Assembly: GCA_013373625.1 (NCBI GenBank)
Contig: JABXHM010000023.1
Coordinates: 110,042-174,041 of the forward strand
DNA length: 64,000 nucleotides
Direction: 5' to 3'
From: Alteromonadaceae bacterium
Lineage (GTDB): Bacteria; Pseudomonadota; Gammaproteobacteria; Enterobacterales; Alteromonadaceae
The position numbers and the translations under genes are program-made. This document shows, in pieces, positions 1 to 9,192 of this stretch (position 1 is the stretch's first letter; each line of letters begins with the position of its first letter). The notes beneath the pieces are model-generated. The model did no database searches and was not told the DNA's origin. It worked only from the letters and a program-made list of their open reading frames with translations.

Positions 1-551
1 GTAATTGCATTGGGGCGAGCGAAACTCTGCCACAACATATTGGCCATAGTTTCATCATGAATGACCAATTGGCCGGCTTCTGCATAGTGCCGGACGGCAT
101 AGAAATACGCTTCTATCGGCATCATAGGATGGCTCTGGTCAAAAATAACCCGGCCTCCATGACGCTCATACAAGTGTCTGTCGACGGCAAACTGTAATGC
201 TGAAAACTCTGCCAGCCTGGTTAACTTGTCGTCGGTTAAACTATCGCCGCCAAAAGCTAACTTAAACGACTCAACAAACGCTGGGCTAGCGGTTAAACCA
301 TTCCGGGCGGCGTAATCTTTTATAAACTGACGCTTAATAAACTCGGAGGCTCTACTGAAACGGTAAATATTGAGTCGGGCTTTACGCGTGGGATCATCCT
401 GCCATGCTTGCAGGGTTGACGCATCAGGTTGAATATCCTGCATTGTCAGTTGCTGGCCAGCAAAAGACACCACAACATCGTTTTCTTTGGCCACCAGACC
501 AGATAAACACATACCATACAGAAAAAGTAGAACCGCAAGCCGCCGTATCAT
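1..551 (-). CDS. Hypothetical secreted protein, 3' end cut by window edge
   Basis: A minus-strand reading frame opens with ATG at 551 and runs without a stop to the window edge, giving 183 codons of an incomplete protein. The first 20 or so residues (MIRRLAVLLFLYGMCLSG) look like a signal peptide, so a periplasmic or secreted product is likely. The mature part is mixed charged and hydrophobic with a predicted helical character (many Lys, Arg, Asp and Phe around residues 45-110). I do not recognise the family. The arrangement of a signal peptide followed by a helical segment would also fit the N-terminal part of a SurA-like chaperone, but no motif proves it. The next gene upstream on this strand is the cold-shock gene, separated by its own terminator, so the two are probably transcribed separately. 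Confidence 0.6.
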   Translation of the reverse strand, partial: MIRRLAVLLFLYGMCLSGLVAKENDVVVSFAGQQLTMQDIQPDASTLQAWQDDPTRKARLNIYRFSRASEFIKRQFIKDYAARNGLTASPAFVESFKLAFGGDSLTDDKLTRLAEFSALQFAVDRHLYERHGGRVIFDQSHPMMPIEAYFYAVRHYAEAGQLVIHDETMANMLWQSFARPNAI

Positions 552-654
552 TATGCAATACTCTTATTGTACGCACCGGGCGAGGCAAAGGGCCAGGACT
601 CACGAGGTGACGTGAAGATTATCCTGATGAATTCCCAGACTGGTCATTCAGAAT

Positions 655-683
655 AGAAAAGGCCCCTACCAACGGTAGAGACC
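655..683 (-). terminator. Rho-independent terminator of the cold-shock gene
   Basis: On the minus strand a 10-bp stem (GGTCTCTACC against GGTAGGGGCC, with two G-U pairs) closes a GTT loop and runs straight into TTTTC. It begins 10 nt after the stop codon of the cold-shock gene. Confidence 0.8.
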
Positions 684-693
684 TCATAAATCA

Positions 694-903
694 TTAGATG
701 GCTTCTACGTTAGCCGCCTGCAAACCTTTTTGTCCTTGTTCAACTTCAAATTGAACTTTTTGACCTTCTACAAGCGTCTTGTATCCATCGGATACGATCG
801 CACGAAAGTGAACAAAAACGTCTTTACCGCCGTCGTCCTGCGTTAAAAAGCCATAACCTTTTTCAGCATTAAACCACTTAACGGTACCAGTTACTTTAGA
901 CAT
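694..903 (-). CDS. Cold-shock domain protein (CspA family)
   Basis: This 69-residue protein is a single cold-shock OB-fold domain that binds single-stranded RNA or DNA and acts as an RNA chaperone in the cytoplasm. Both nucleic-acid binding motifs are visible: KGYGFL (RNP1) near residue 16 and VFVHF (RNP2) near residue 29, preceded by the usual VKWFN. The length equals that of typical Csp proteins. I chose the ATG at 903 because a GAGG ribosome site lies 6 nt upstream and the protein then begins [11 protein letters not shown]; the longer TTG start at 915 would swallow that site. The gene stands alone with its own terminator and a long upstream region, as expected for csp genes. Whether it is cold-induced or constitutive cannot be told from the coding sequence. 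Confidence 0.95.
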   Translation of the reverse strand: MSKVTGTVKWFNAEKGYGFLTQDDGGKDVFVHFRAIVSDGYKTLVEGQKVQFEVEQGQKGLQAANVEAI

Positions 904-1207
904 GAAAAACCTCAAAAAAACTCTTTAAAACCTTTGTGTCACGTGACACGAACTTGCTTCTTTAACTAGGGGTGACTCACGGCAAAACTAACTGCAGAAC
1001 CATACATCGCCAAATTGCTCCAGCGGTTGCAACTACGCTACGTTAATAACTAACGAAAGCACAACTATTTAAAGAACACTACCACTATAACCACACGTTA
1101 CAGAAATTGATACTAAAATCATAAAAAGTGAGCGTTTTTAATTAATAATTAATGTCACGGGTGTTCTTGGCCCCCTGATTTTGCTGGTAAAAATGATAAG
1201 CAATGCC
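904..1207 (-). other. Intergenic region upstream of the cold-shock gene
   Basis: About 300 bases without a gene between ubiB and the cold-shock gene. It must carry the csp promoter and probably a long untranslated leader, as is usual for cspA-type genes. The visible elements are the ribosome site, a 14-bp palindrome near the gene and an AT-rich stretch around 1140-1155. I could not assign -35 and -10 boxes with confidence. Confidence 0.5.
936..949. promoter_or_regulatory. Perfect 14-bp palindrome GTGTCACGTGACAC
   Basis: The sequence is a perfect dyad centred on CACGTG, 32 nt upstream of the cold-shock start codon, so it lies in the expected leader or promoter-proximal region. It could be an operator or a short leader hairpin; the sequence alone does not decide. 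Confidence 0.45.
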
Positions 1208-2848
1208 TTAATCAGACTTGCTTCGCCCCTTCCACCAGGCTCTGAACCAACAACTGAAACCGAGTAACACCAGTGCTGCCGATACGCTCCAGTGGAGTGG
1301 GTAGAGCGGCACTAACGCCGCGACGAGGATCGACGTTGCCCCAACGATACTAAGATGCTGTGCTTTTTGCGCCTGCTGTTGTTGTTGCAGTAGCAGCATA
1401 TTGGCTCGGCGCTGTTGCTCAGGAAAATATTTGGCTTGTTTAAGCGTGTCGTAGAGCAGGTCGGGCATGTCCGGTAGCTTTTCACTCCAGTAAGGAAAAT
1501 TAGCCTTAACCTTGGTTAACACTGCTTTGATACCAATTTGTTCGCGCATCCATTTTTCCAAAAACGGCTTAGCGGTTTGCCACAAGTCGAGTTGCGGATA
1601 CAGTTGCCGTCCCAGACCCTCCACATAGAGTAATGTTTTTTGCAGTAATACTAATTGTGGCTGCACCACCATGTTAAAGCGACGGGCAGTATTAAATAAT
1701 TGTACTAATACATTGCCAAATGAAATCTCAGCCAGCGGCTTTTGAAAAATGGGTTCGCAAACAGTCCGGATAGCGCCCTCAAATTCGTCAATGTTGGTAT
1801 CAGAAGGTACCCACCCGGAATCTGCATGTAACTGAGCAACCTTACGATAGTCACGGTTAAAAAAGGCAATGAAGTTCTCGGCCAGATAGCGCTTATCTTC
1901 CTGATTCAGCGTGCCGACAATACCAAAGTCTATGGCAATATATTGTGGGTTTTCAGGATTTTCCCGTGACACAAATATATTGCCCGGGTGCATATCTGCG
2001 TGAAAAAAGCTGTCTCTGAACACCTGCGTAAAGAAGACTTCAACGCCTCGTTCCGCCAGAATACGTAAATTGGTGTCCTGCGTAATCAACGCCTCTATAT
2101 CGGATATCGGAACGCCGTAGATTCGCTCCATAACCAATACGTTAGGACGGCAGTAGTCACTGTAAATCTGCGGCACATAAAGTGCTTCAGAGCCTGCAAA
2201 GTTGCGCCCTAACTGCATACCATTGGCCGCCTCGCGGGTCAGATCCAGCTCATCCACGATGGTTTTTTCGTATTCTCTGACCACCTCGACCGGACGCAAT
2301 CGTTTACCATCAGGTAACCACTTCTGCAGAATTTTAGCCAGGGTCAGCATCAGCTCTGTATCGGCTTGAATAGTCTTGCGAATGTCCGGACGCAGCACCT
2401 TAACCACAACATCTATATCACCGTTTTTAAGTCTGGCTGCGTGAACCTGGGCAATACTGGCAGATGCCAGCGGTGTGGTTTCAAAGGTACTGAACACCTC
2501 ATTCAGTGATTGAATGTGTAATGACTGTTTAATAATTGCCTGGGCACGTTCGGTTTCGAACGGTTTTACCCGATCCTGCAACAACGCCAGTTCATTGGCG
2601 ATATCCACAGACAATAAGTCACGTCGGGTCGACAGCATTTGGCCAAACTTAATAAAGACCGGGCCCAACGTTTGCAGTGCCAGGGTAAGCCTGGCGCCGG
2701 CGCTTTTGTCTTTATGTTGATTGCGGATCCAGAATAAGCTTGCGCGCATAATACGCGCATACCAGGGTAACCACTTGGACGGGATCAGTTCGTCTAAACC
2801 ATGCTCCAGCATGACCCGATTGATCTGGTAAATCCTCAGTAACTGCAT
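1208..2848 (-). CDS. ubiB: Ubiquinone biosynthesis kinase-like protein UbiB
   Basis: UbiB is an atypical protein-kinase-like ATPase of the ABC1/ADCK family needed for ubiquinone biosynthesis; it is membrane-associated and acts with the Ubi complex. The family signature KFGQ is at residues 67-70, the alanine-rich nucleotide loop ([11 protein letters not shown]) at about 128-138, the catalytic-loop sequence HADMHPGN at 283-290 and the metal-binding DFG at 307-309. The last 50 residues form hydrophobic segments that fit the C-terminal membrane helices of the family. The length of 546 residues equals that of E. coli UbiB. It is the last gene of a ubiE-ubiJ-ubiB run and starts 5 nt after ubiJ ends, so the three are surely co-transcribed. 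In E. coli tatABC follows; here it does not. Confidence 0.97.
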   Translation of the reverse strand: MQLLRIYQINRVMLEHGLDELIPSKWLPWYARIMRASLFWIRNQHKDKSAGARLTLALQTLGPVFIKFGQMLSTRRDLLSVDIANELALLQDRVKPFETERAQAIIKQSLHIQSLNEVFSTFETTPLASASIAQVHAARLKNGDIDVVVKVLRPDIRKTIQADTELMLTLAKILQKWLPDGKRLRPVEVVREYEKTIVDELDLTREAANGMQLGRNFAGSEALYVPQIYSDYCRPNVLVMERIYGVPISDIEALITQDTNLRILAERGVEVFFTQVFRDSFFHADMHPGNIFVSRENPENPQYIAIDFGIVGTLNQEDKRYLAENFIAFFNRDYRKVAQLHADSGWVPSDTNIDEFEGAIRTVCEPIFQKPLAEISFGNVLVQLFNTARRFNMVVQPQLVLLQKTLLYVEGLGRQLYPQLDLWQTAKPFLEKWMREQIGIKAVLTKVKANFPYWSEKLPDMPDLLYDTLKQAKYFPEQQRRANMLLLQQQQQAQKAQHLSIVGATSILVAALVPLYPLHWSVSAALVLLGFSCWFRAWWKGRSKSD

Positions 2849-2853
2849 AATAT

Positions 2854-3477
2854 TTACTGTTTACTCCGCTCAAGCCTGGTAAGGCGTGCCTCTAAACGTT
2901 CAGTATCGTCGCGCAACGCACTGACCTGATCGGAGAAATGAATCACCGCCAGGCGATGAGCGGCTAGCTGCTTTTCATCAGTGAGCGCGCTTCCCAGTAT
3001 CCCTTGTGCCTTACCTGACAGCTGCTTGAAGTGATCACCAAGTTTACCCATCACCGCAAACAACTCATGCGCAACAACGTCATTGGTTTTCACTGCGAGG
3101 CGTTCTTCCCAATCTATATTTAGGTTCTGCAAAATGGCTGAAAAATCCTGCGCAATAGCCAACTCGCCCTGTACTTCCAGCTCTCCAGCTTTAATTAATC
3201 GCGTCAGTTGAGATGTATCACGCAGGCTGGGCAACACGGCCAGCCGTGTTTTAATGCTGCATTCATGCTTGCTAATGTCCATGACTGGTTCCCCTAACAT
3301 GAGGACATCAATCTGGCTTGAGAACACCAAAGCGAAACACTGTGATATATCTGTTAATTCAATAATCAGCCGCTTGCCCTGCAAGGCGTTGAGCGCTTGC
3401 CGGGAGTCTGGGTCGAGGGCCAGCAAACGATTCAGTGCATTTTCTGCCGCAGCACTAAGCAATGGTCCAGTTGGCAT
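2854..3477 (-). CDS. ubiJ: Ubiquinone biosynthesis accessory factor UbiJ (SCP2 domain)
   Basis: UbiJ is a lipid-binding accessory protein of the soluble Ubi complex that helps carry the hydrophobic quinone intermediates. The protein has an N-terminal SCP2-like sterol-carrier domain (about residues 15-115, with the [10 protein letters not shown] and IDVLMLGEP strands) and a C-terminal helical coiled-coil region (about 165-205, rich in Arg, Glu and Leu). The ATG overlaps the ubiE stop by one base, and ubiB follows after 5 nt. In E. coli the 3' part of this gene also yields a small RNA, EsrE; I cannot confirm that here. The call rests on domain layout and the fixed position between ubiE and ubiB. 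Confidence 0.92.
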   Translation of the reverse strand: MPTGPLLSAAAENALNRLLALDPDSRQALNALQGKRLIIELTDISQCFALVFSSQIDVLMLGEPVMDISKHECSIKTRLAVLPSLRDTSQLTRLIKAGELEVQGELAIAQDFSAILQNLNIDWEERLAVKTNDVVAHELFAVMGKLGDHFKQLSGKAQGILGSALTDEKQLAAHRLAVIHFSDQVSALRDDTERLEARLTRLERSKQ

Positions 3478-4262
3478 TAAAATTTATAACCCCGGTGCAA
3501 GGCAACGATTCCGCCCGTCAGGTTTTGGTAATCACAATGCTCAAATCCGGCATTCTCAAACATCGATTTAAGGGTATCCTGATCAGGGTGCATGCGGATT
3601 GATTCAGCCAGATACTGATAACTCTCCCGGTCGTTAGCCACCAACTGCCCCATAGTGGGTAATATATTAAACGAATACCAGTCGTAGGTTTTTGACAAGA
3701 TGTCGTTGGTCGGTTTTGAAAATTCCAGAACCAACAGGCGGCCGCCCGGTTTTAAAATTCGAAATATTGACGCCAACGCTTTGTCTTTATCGGTCACATT
3801 TCGCAGACCAAAAGCCATGGTGACTAGATCGAAATGATTGTCAGGGAAAGGCAGTGCCTCAGCATTTGCCTGAACATAATCCACGTTTCCTACAATGCCC
3901 ATATTACGCAATTTATCGCGCCCTACTGATAACATTGAGTGGTTAATGTCTGCCAGCACCACTTCACCGGTTGGGCCAACCAATCGCGAAAATTTCGCCG
4001 CCAGGTCGCCGGTACCACCAGCCAGATCAAGTACTTTCTGACCGGCTTTTATGCCACTACAATCAATGGTATAACGTTTCCAAAGCCGGTGGATTCCCAT
4101 TGACATAAAGTCATTCATTACATCATATTTAGCGGCTACCGAGTCAAAGACACCTGCTACCATTGACGCTTTCTTATTTCTGTCGACCTGACGAAAGCCA
4201 AAATCGGTAGATTGTTCTGATGATGCGTCATCATTTTGCGCGGAAGAGTATTGTTCTGACAT
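3477..4262 (-). CDS. ubiE: Ubiquinone/menaquinone C-methyltransferase UbiE
   Basis: UbiE is a cytoplasmic SAM-dependent methyltransferase that C-methylates the benzoquinol ring (2-octaprenyl-6-methoxy-1,4-benzoquinol) and, where made, demethylmenaquinol. The SAM-binding motif [12 protein letters not shown] lies at about residue 76, and the family signatures [17 protein letters not shown] (about 47-63) and [13 protein letters not shown] (about 152-164) are present. The 261-residue length matches the usual 250-260, with a slightly long acidic and serine-rich N terminus. It is the first gene of the ubi operon; the 160 bases upstream to gph hold its promoter. The stop overlaps the ubiJ start by one base. 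Confidence 0.97.
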   Translation of the reverse strand: MSEQYSSAQNDDASSEQSTDFGFRQVDRNKKASMVAGVFDSVAAKYDVMNDFMSMGIHRLWKRYTIDCSGIKAGQKVLDLAGGTGDLAAKFSRLVGPTGEVVLADINHSMLSVGRDKLRNMGIVGNVDYVQANAEALPFPDNHFDLVTMAFGLRNVTDKDKALASIFRILKPGGRLLVLEFSKPTNDILSKTYDWYSFNILPTMGQLVANDRESYQYLAESIRMHPDQDTLKSMFENAGFEHCDYQNLTGGIVALHRGYKF

Positions 4263-4424
4263 GACTTAATTCTTCTTATATCGACGGCTGTTACCCAGTT
4301 CAGACGCGACGCTGTCTGACCGGACTACCCAGTGTCATTGTTGTAATGAAATCTTCAGCAAGTGTATCGAAAAGTGCCTGCGCTTACCATCACGATTAGC
4401 TGTCGATGCAGCCTGAACACTTGC

Positions 4425-5105
4425 TTATTCATTGTTGTTCAGAATATGCGGTAATTCCGAAAGGGAATCTAATACTCTGTCAGGCCGGTAAGAGCTGATA
4501 TCTTCACCATGATTATAACCGTATGAGAGCGCGTAAACCAAACAACCGGCGGCTCTGGCGGCATGTATGTCTGATTTGGAATCGCCCACCATTAATGCGT
4601 TGTCCGGTTTTGCCTCAAGGGCATTCAAGGCATAATTAAGCGGTGCAGGGTGCGGCTTTTTATGCGCGCAGGTATCACCACTTACGACGACATCAAAATA
4701 CTGCGCAAGGCCTTTATTGTGTAACAGAGGCAACGTAAACGCAGCCGCTTTATTCGTCACACACGCGAGCCGGTAATCATGTCCGATAAGCCAGTCCAGT
4801 GTCGGTAACACGCCCTCATAGAGCGTGCTGTGTTTACCATTATAGTGAGTATAAGCTTCGATAAACGCAGCCAATGCGACATTATACAGAGCGTGATCCG
4901 CCGAGCCTTGTACGCTATTGGTCACGGCCCTGGCCACCAGCTTTTCAATACCGTTACCCACCCAGTCCCGCACTGCAGACTCACCTTTGACAGGCAGTCC
5001 TGCGGCGCGCATCGCTACGTCAATGCAGTACGCTAGGTCAGGCACACTGTCTATAAGCGTACCGTCCAAATCAAATAAAATATAACTAACCCGGGAAGTT
5101 TTCAT
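4425..5105 (-). CDS. gph: HAD-family phosphoglycolate phosphatase
   Basis: The protein belongs to the haloacid dehalogenase superfamily and most resembles phosphoglycolate phosphatase, which removes the 2-phosphoglycolate formed during DNA repair. The nucleophile motif DLDGTLIDS lies at about residues 12-20, the second motif is VTNKAAAF (about 117-124) and the third and fourth are KKPHPAPL and MVGDSKSDIHAA (about 149-183). The helical cap domain lies between motifs one and two, as in Gph. The gene follows the Tag-like glycosylase by 47 nt on the same strand, so they may share a transcript. The substrate is inferred from family resemblance; related HAD phosphatases act on other phosphates. Confidence 0.85.
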   Translation of the reverse strand: MKTSRVSYILFDLDGTLIDSVPDLAYCIDVAMRAAGLPVKGESAVRDWVGNGIEKLVARAVTNSVQGSADHALYNVALAAFIEAYTHYNGKHSTLYEGVLPTLDWLIGHDYRLACVTNKAAAFTLPLLHNKGLAQYFDVVVSGDTCAHKKPHPAPLNYALNALEAKPDNALMVGDSKSDIHAARAAGCLVYALSYGYNHGEDISSYRPDRVLDSLSELPHILNNNE

Positions 5106-5152
5106 TGTAATGAATGCTCACTTAGCCACTTACTGAACAACCGGATGGTGTG

Positions 5153-5842
5153 TTAGACCTGATTGTCACCGCAACTGTACGCGACAATCTGGCTAATTTC
5201 CTGCAAACTTCGCCCGCTCTTCTGTTGCCAATAAGCAAAGGTGTCAGCAATCGTTGTCTGACTTCGTTTAGAGGTTAACCCACCACTGATTAAATTATAT
5301 GCACGGAAGTAGCCTTCCACGTCCCGGCTGAGAATAAATGTATCAATGCCCAGGGTGCGCAGCGCATAAGGGCCGGTGTTACCGCCCAGGCGCGCACCGT
5401 GCTTTTTCAGGTATTGCCACAGCTCAATGACTCTGGCGCCCTGAAACTGGCTGGCAAACTCACCAAACCCACATCCGTGATTGAGGCGAATATCATGTAG
5501 CATCAACGCGTTATCACGTATGGTCATCACTTTCTTAAAGTTACGAACAATGCGTTTATCGCGGGCTCGTTGTTCGAGCATTTCATCTGACATGAGCAGC
5601 ACTTTCTGGACGTCGAAATTGAAAAACAACGCTTCAAATTCTGGCCACTTTTGCTCTATTACCCGCCATACAAATCCAGACTGAAACACCTTTTTTGTGA
5701 ATGCCGACAGCACACGGTCATCAGGTATTGCGCAGACGTCAGCCGCCTTTAGCGGCTGACTGACGATATACTCAAGACCTTTGATGCCACCCTTACGCTC
5801 AGCTGCCCGGGCGTAAATAGCGTCAAATGACTCAATAGCCAT
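5153..5842 (-). CDS. Divergent DNA-3-methyladenine glycosylase I family protein
   Basis: The 229-residue protein aligns by eye with the adenine-glycosylase family (Tag): the stretch from about residue 57, FVWRVIEQKWPEFEALFFNFD, then IVRNFKKVMTIRDNA and the later LGGNTGPYALRTLGID match the helical core that excises alkylated adenine from DNA. It is longer than E. coli Tag (187 residues). The zinc ligands of Tag (a Cys at residue 4, a His in the HDNEWG segment and a C-terminal His and Cys pair) are not visible, so this belongs to a variant branch without that zinc site. The start overlaps the prlC stop by one base, so it is the second gene of that operon, with gph next. Base-excision repair is the likely role; substrate range is unknown. 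Confidence 0.78.
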   Translation of the reverse strand: MAIESFDAIYARAAERKGGIKGLEYIVSQPLKAADVCAIPDDRVLSAFTKKVFQSGFVWRVIEQKWPEFEALFFNFDVQKVLLMSDEMLEQRARDKRIVRNFKKVMTIRDNALMLHDIRLNHGCGFGEFASQFQGARVIELWQYLKKHGARLGGNTGPYALRTLGIDTFILSRDVEGYFRAYNLISGGLTSKRSQTTIADTFAYWQQKSGRSLQEISQIVAYSCGDNQV

Positions 5843-7887
5843 TAGCTGTTTGCTACCACTATGCCGTTGTGCCGCAACAAGGCATCAACCTGTGGCTCTC
5901 GCCCCCGGAATGCAACAAAGAGATCCATGGGTTCGCGACTCCCCCCCATTTCAAGAATGTTATGCAGAAAATCAGCGCCGGTTTGTGGATTAAAAATACC
6001 CTCTTCTTCGAAGCGGCTAAACGCATCGGCTGACAGTACCTCGGCCCATTTGTAGCTGTAGTACCCCGCAGCATACCCACCTGCAAATATATGCCCAAAA
6101 CTATGCTGGAAACGGTTAAATGAAGGCGGGTTGATCACTGCTACTTCATTGCGTACCTGTCCGAGGATCTGCTGCACATCAACATGCTCGCCATCTTCCA
6201 TATGCAGCACAAAATCAAACAGACTAAACTCTAATTGCCGGATCATTTGCATTGCAGCTTGATAATCACGAGCAGCCAACATTTTGTCGAGCAACGCTTT
6301 GGGCAGTGGGTCACCGGTCTCGTAATGGCCGGAAATTAAGCCCAGCGCTTCTTCCTGCCAGCACCAGTTCTCTAAAAACTGACTCGGTAGTTCTACCGCA
6401 TCCCATGGCACGCCATTAATGCCTGACACACCGGGTACTGACATTTGCGTCAGCATATGGTGGATACCATGGCCAAATTCATGGAACAACGTAACCACTT
6501 CATCATGAGTAAATAATGCCGGCTTATCACCCACCGGACCATTAAAGTTGCAGGTTAAATACGCCACCGGTGTTTGTAGTTCGCCAGACGCCTGAAAACG
6601 CCTTACCCGGCACTCATCCATCCATGCACCACCGCGCTTTTTAGGGCGCGCGTAGAGATCAAAGTAAAACTGACCGCGCAGCGTACCTTCGTGATCAGTG
6701 ATGCTAAACAGGCGTACGTCACTGTGCCAGGTGTTAGCATTTTCAACTTCACTGATATTCAGGCCATAGAGCTTTTCAACTACGCTAAAGAGCCCGGCGA
6801 TAACACGATTTTCTGGAAAATAGGGACGTAAGATTTCATCTGAGATCGCATAACGTTGTTGTTTCAACTGCTCACTAAAGTAAGGCACATCCCAGGCTTC
6901 AATGTTGTCCATTTGGTGTTGTTCAGCAGCAAACGCACGCACCTCTGCCAGCTCCTTTTCTGCCTGGGGTTTAGCCTTGGCAGCCAGGTCACGTAAAAAG
7001 CCTACCACTTGATCAGTGGAAGAAGCCATTTTGGTTGCCAGTGAACGTTCGGCGTAATTTGCAAAACCTAATAAAGACGCAATTTCAGTTCGTAGCGCCA
7101 GCGTTTCATTAATGATGGCACTATTATCCCACTGACCGGCATTTGGCCCTTGTTCTGACGCCCGGGTTGCATAAGCGCGGTACATTTCCTCGCGCAATTC
7201 ACGGTTGTCAGCATAGAGCATTACCGGCAGATAGCTGGGGATATCCAGTGTAAACAACCAGCCTTGTAAGTCCTTTTGATGTGCCGCTTGCTTTGCCGCA
7301 TCAAGGGCAGACTCTGGCAACCCTTTAAGCTCAGCCTCATCGGTGACATGTTTTGTCCAGCCCATAGTGGCATCCATGACATTATTGCTGAACGTTGATG
7401 ACAGTTCGGATAAGCGCGCCTGAATATCGGCGAAGCGCTGTTTTTTGTCGGCAGGTAATGCCACGCCTGATAACGTAAAGTCCCGCAACGTATTATCAAC
7501 AACCTTACGCTGGGCCTCATCGAGTTGCTCGTACTCGGTGCTGTCGCGTAACGCCTTATAAGCCTGAAATAATCCTTCATGCTGACCAACCCAGGTGCCA
7601 TACTCCGATAGTAGTGGCAAACAGGCATCATGAGCTTCACGTAATTCGTCACTGCTTACGACAGAATTCATGTGCGAAACCGGTGACCATATTTTACTTA
7701 AAGTATCATCGGCTTCATCAATACGACTAACGACATTGGCATAGCAATAGTCGCCGCTGTCAACCACCTCATCGATAGTTTTCTTACAGTCAGCGATAGC
7801 TTTGGTGACTGCCGGTTTTACCTGGTCTGGTGTGATTTCTGAAAATAGTGGCAATCCACCAACCTGTTCAAGTGCAGTTGTTGTCAT
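5842..7887 (-). CDS. prlC: Oligopeptidase A (M3 metallopeptidase)
   Basis: Oligopeptidase A is a cytoplasmic zinc peptidase of family M3 that degrades signal peptides and short oligopeptides. The zinc motif HEFGH, within TLFHEFGHGIHHML, is near residue 470, and the third ligand Glu lies about 25 residues further in the segment LPSQFLENWCW. The 681-residue length equals that of E. coli PrlC (680). The N terminus lacks a signal peptide, in keeping with a cytosolic enzyme. It begins the operon prlC, tag-like, gph, with a one-base stop/start overlap to the next gene. The 450 bases upstream carry its promoter. Confidence 0.96.
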   Translation of the reverse strand: MTTTALEQVGGLPLFSEITPDQVKPAVTKAIADCKKTIDEVVDSGDYCYANVVSRIDEADDTLSKIWSPVSHMNSVVSSDELREAHDACLPLLSEYGTWVGQHEGLFQAYKALRDSTEYEQLDEAQRKVVDNTLRDFTLSGVALPADKKQRFADIQARLSELSSTFSNNVMDATMGWTKHVTDEAELKGLPESALDAAKQAAHQKDLQGWLFTLDIPSYLPVMLYADNRELREEMYRAYATRASEQGPNAGQWDNSAIINETLALRTEIASLLGFANYAERSLATKMASSTDQVVGFLRDLAAKAKPQAEKELAEVRAFAAEQHQMDNIEAWDVPYFSEQLKQQRYAISDEILRPYFPENRVIAGLFSVVEKLYGLNISEVENANTWHSDVRLFSITDHEGTLRGQFYFDLYARPKKRGGAWMDECRVRRFQASGELQTPVAYLTCNFNGPVGDKPALFTHDEVVTLFHEFGHGIHHMLTQMSVPGVSGINGVPWDAVELPSQFLENWCWQEEALGLISGHYETGDPLPKALLDKMLAARDYQAAMQMIRQLEFSLFDFVLHMEDGEHVDVQQILGQVRNEVAVINPPSFNRFQHSFGHIFAGGYAAGYYSYKWAEVLSADAFSRFEEEGIFNPQTGADFLHNILEMGGSREPMDLFVAFRGREPQVDALLRHNGIVVANS

Positions 7888-8340
7888 AATTACTGTTAGG
7901 TCCCGTTACCAATGATTTGATAGTGTTTTGATGGGGTTTATACACAAAAAAACAAGTACTGGAGCACTACCGTTTGGCTTTTTTTGGCAATCAGTGAGCA
8001 CAAAGATGCCAGACGTTTTTACAGTCATTCACCCTACATAACAGGTATAACGATAACTGCCACCAAAGTGCCAGCGTTGCGGATGAATAAGTTCGTGATT
8101 GGGTGATAGCGTTAAGGAAGTAGGCAGAGATTGCTATCGCGTACTAAACTATATTTGTAAGTGAAAGCCAGGCTCAATGGAGAAGGTTAGATTTATCGTG
8201 ATTAACCACAAAGTCGACACAGCTCCACTCAACTACTGCGAGGTAACTCTGATTGGTCAACCACAAAGCTGTCGGATGATTCTGCTGTGCGCAGAGTGTA
8301 AACATATTTAACCTTTATCATGTGGTAACGAGAGGCGGAT
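7888..8340. other. Divergent intergenic region between prlC and the PhnD-like gene
   Basis: Some 450 bases without a convincing gene. It must carry promoters in both directions. Close to 8341 a ribosome site (GAGGCGG) precedes the PhnD-like start. Small frames on either strand lack ribosome sites and family resemblance. I saw no repeat or hairpin that stands out. Confidence 0.5.
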
Positions 8341-9183
8341 ATGAAGTATCTATTGTTCACGTTTATTGTAATCTTCAGTGCCAGCGCAGTGAGCCAGCAA
8401 GCGCCTGCAATAACTAAAGCACCCACTCAATATTACACCTTTGGTGTTGTACCTCAGCAGTCTGCCTTTAAACTCGCCGAAATGTGGACACCAGTATTGC
8501 AATATGTGTCAGCACAAACCGGTATTGTGCTTAAATTTGTAACGGCTAAAGATATCCCAAGTTTTGAGGAGGCCCTTGCACAAGGCCAATATGACATCGC
8601 CTATATGAATCCGTATCACTACACGGTATTTCATGAAAAGAGCGGATACAACCCCCTGGTAAGGGATGTAAAAAAACCGCTGCAAGGCATTATAGTTACC
8701 CGTCGCGATAGCCAGATCACCGACTTATCGCAACTTCATGGTTTAACGCTGGCCTTCCCTGCACCTGCGGCATTTGCTGCCAGTATCGTACCGCGCGCCG
8801 AACTCAGCCGGGCTGGAATAAGTATTACGCCGCGATATGTACATTCCCACGACTCAGTCTATCTTAATGTCATAAAAGGCTTGTTTATGGCAGGCGGCGG
8901 TATAATGCGTTCACTGGAACACCTGCCGCCTGAACAGCGCGCGAAGTTAAAGGTGTTATGGCAAAGTCAGGAGTACACGGGGCATGCTATTGCAGCTAAA
9001 AATGATGTCCCACAACCTCACAAGGAACAGCTTATCAATGCCTTCGCGCAGCTAGGCAAAACAGAGCAAGGGCGCTTATTATTAGAAAAACTCAATTTCA
9101 GGGAGTTACAGGCGGCAACAAATGAAGACTGGGATGATGTCAGGTCACTGGGTATACACTCACTATCAAGACCCGACTACTGA
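8341..9183 (+). CDS. PhnD-like periplasmic substrate-binding protein
   Basis: A 280-residue protein with a signal peptide (about residues 1-18, cut near SAVSQQ) and the PhnD-type periplasmic binding fold. Family features are the opening strand FGVVPQQSAFKLAEMWTPVL (about 34-53), a segment FVTAKDIPSFEEALAQGQYD and the hinge AYMNPYHYTVF (about 94-104). The family was named for phosphonate or phosphite transport, but no ABC permease or ATPase lies nearby. Instead a sensor kinase follows after only 9 nt, so the protein most likely binds a small ligand and reports to that kinase. The ligand is unknown. A GAGGCGG ribosome site precedes the ATG. Confidence 0.85.
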   Translation: MKYLLFTFIVIFSASAVSQQAPAITKAPTQYYTFGVVPQQSAFKLAEMWTPVLQYVSAQTGIVLKFVTAKDIPSFEEALAQGQYDIAYMNPYHYTVFHEKSGYNPLVRDVKKPLQGIIVTRRDSQITDLSQLHGLTLAFPAPAAFAASIVPRAELSRAGISITPRYVHSHDSVYLNVIKGLFMAGGGIMRSLEHLPPEQRAKLKVLWQSQEYTGHAIAAKNDVPQPHKEQLINAFAQLGKTEQGRLLLEKLNFRELQAATNEDWDDVRSLGIHSLSRPDY

Positions 9184-9192
9184 GATTAACCT

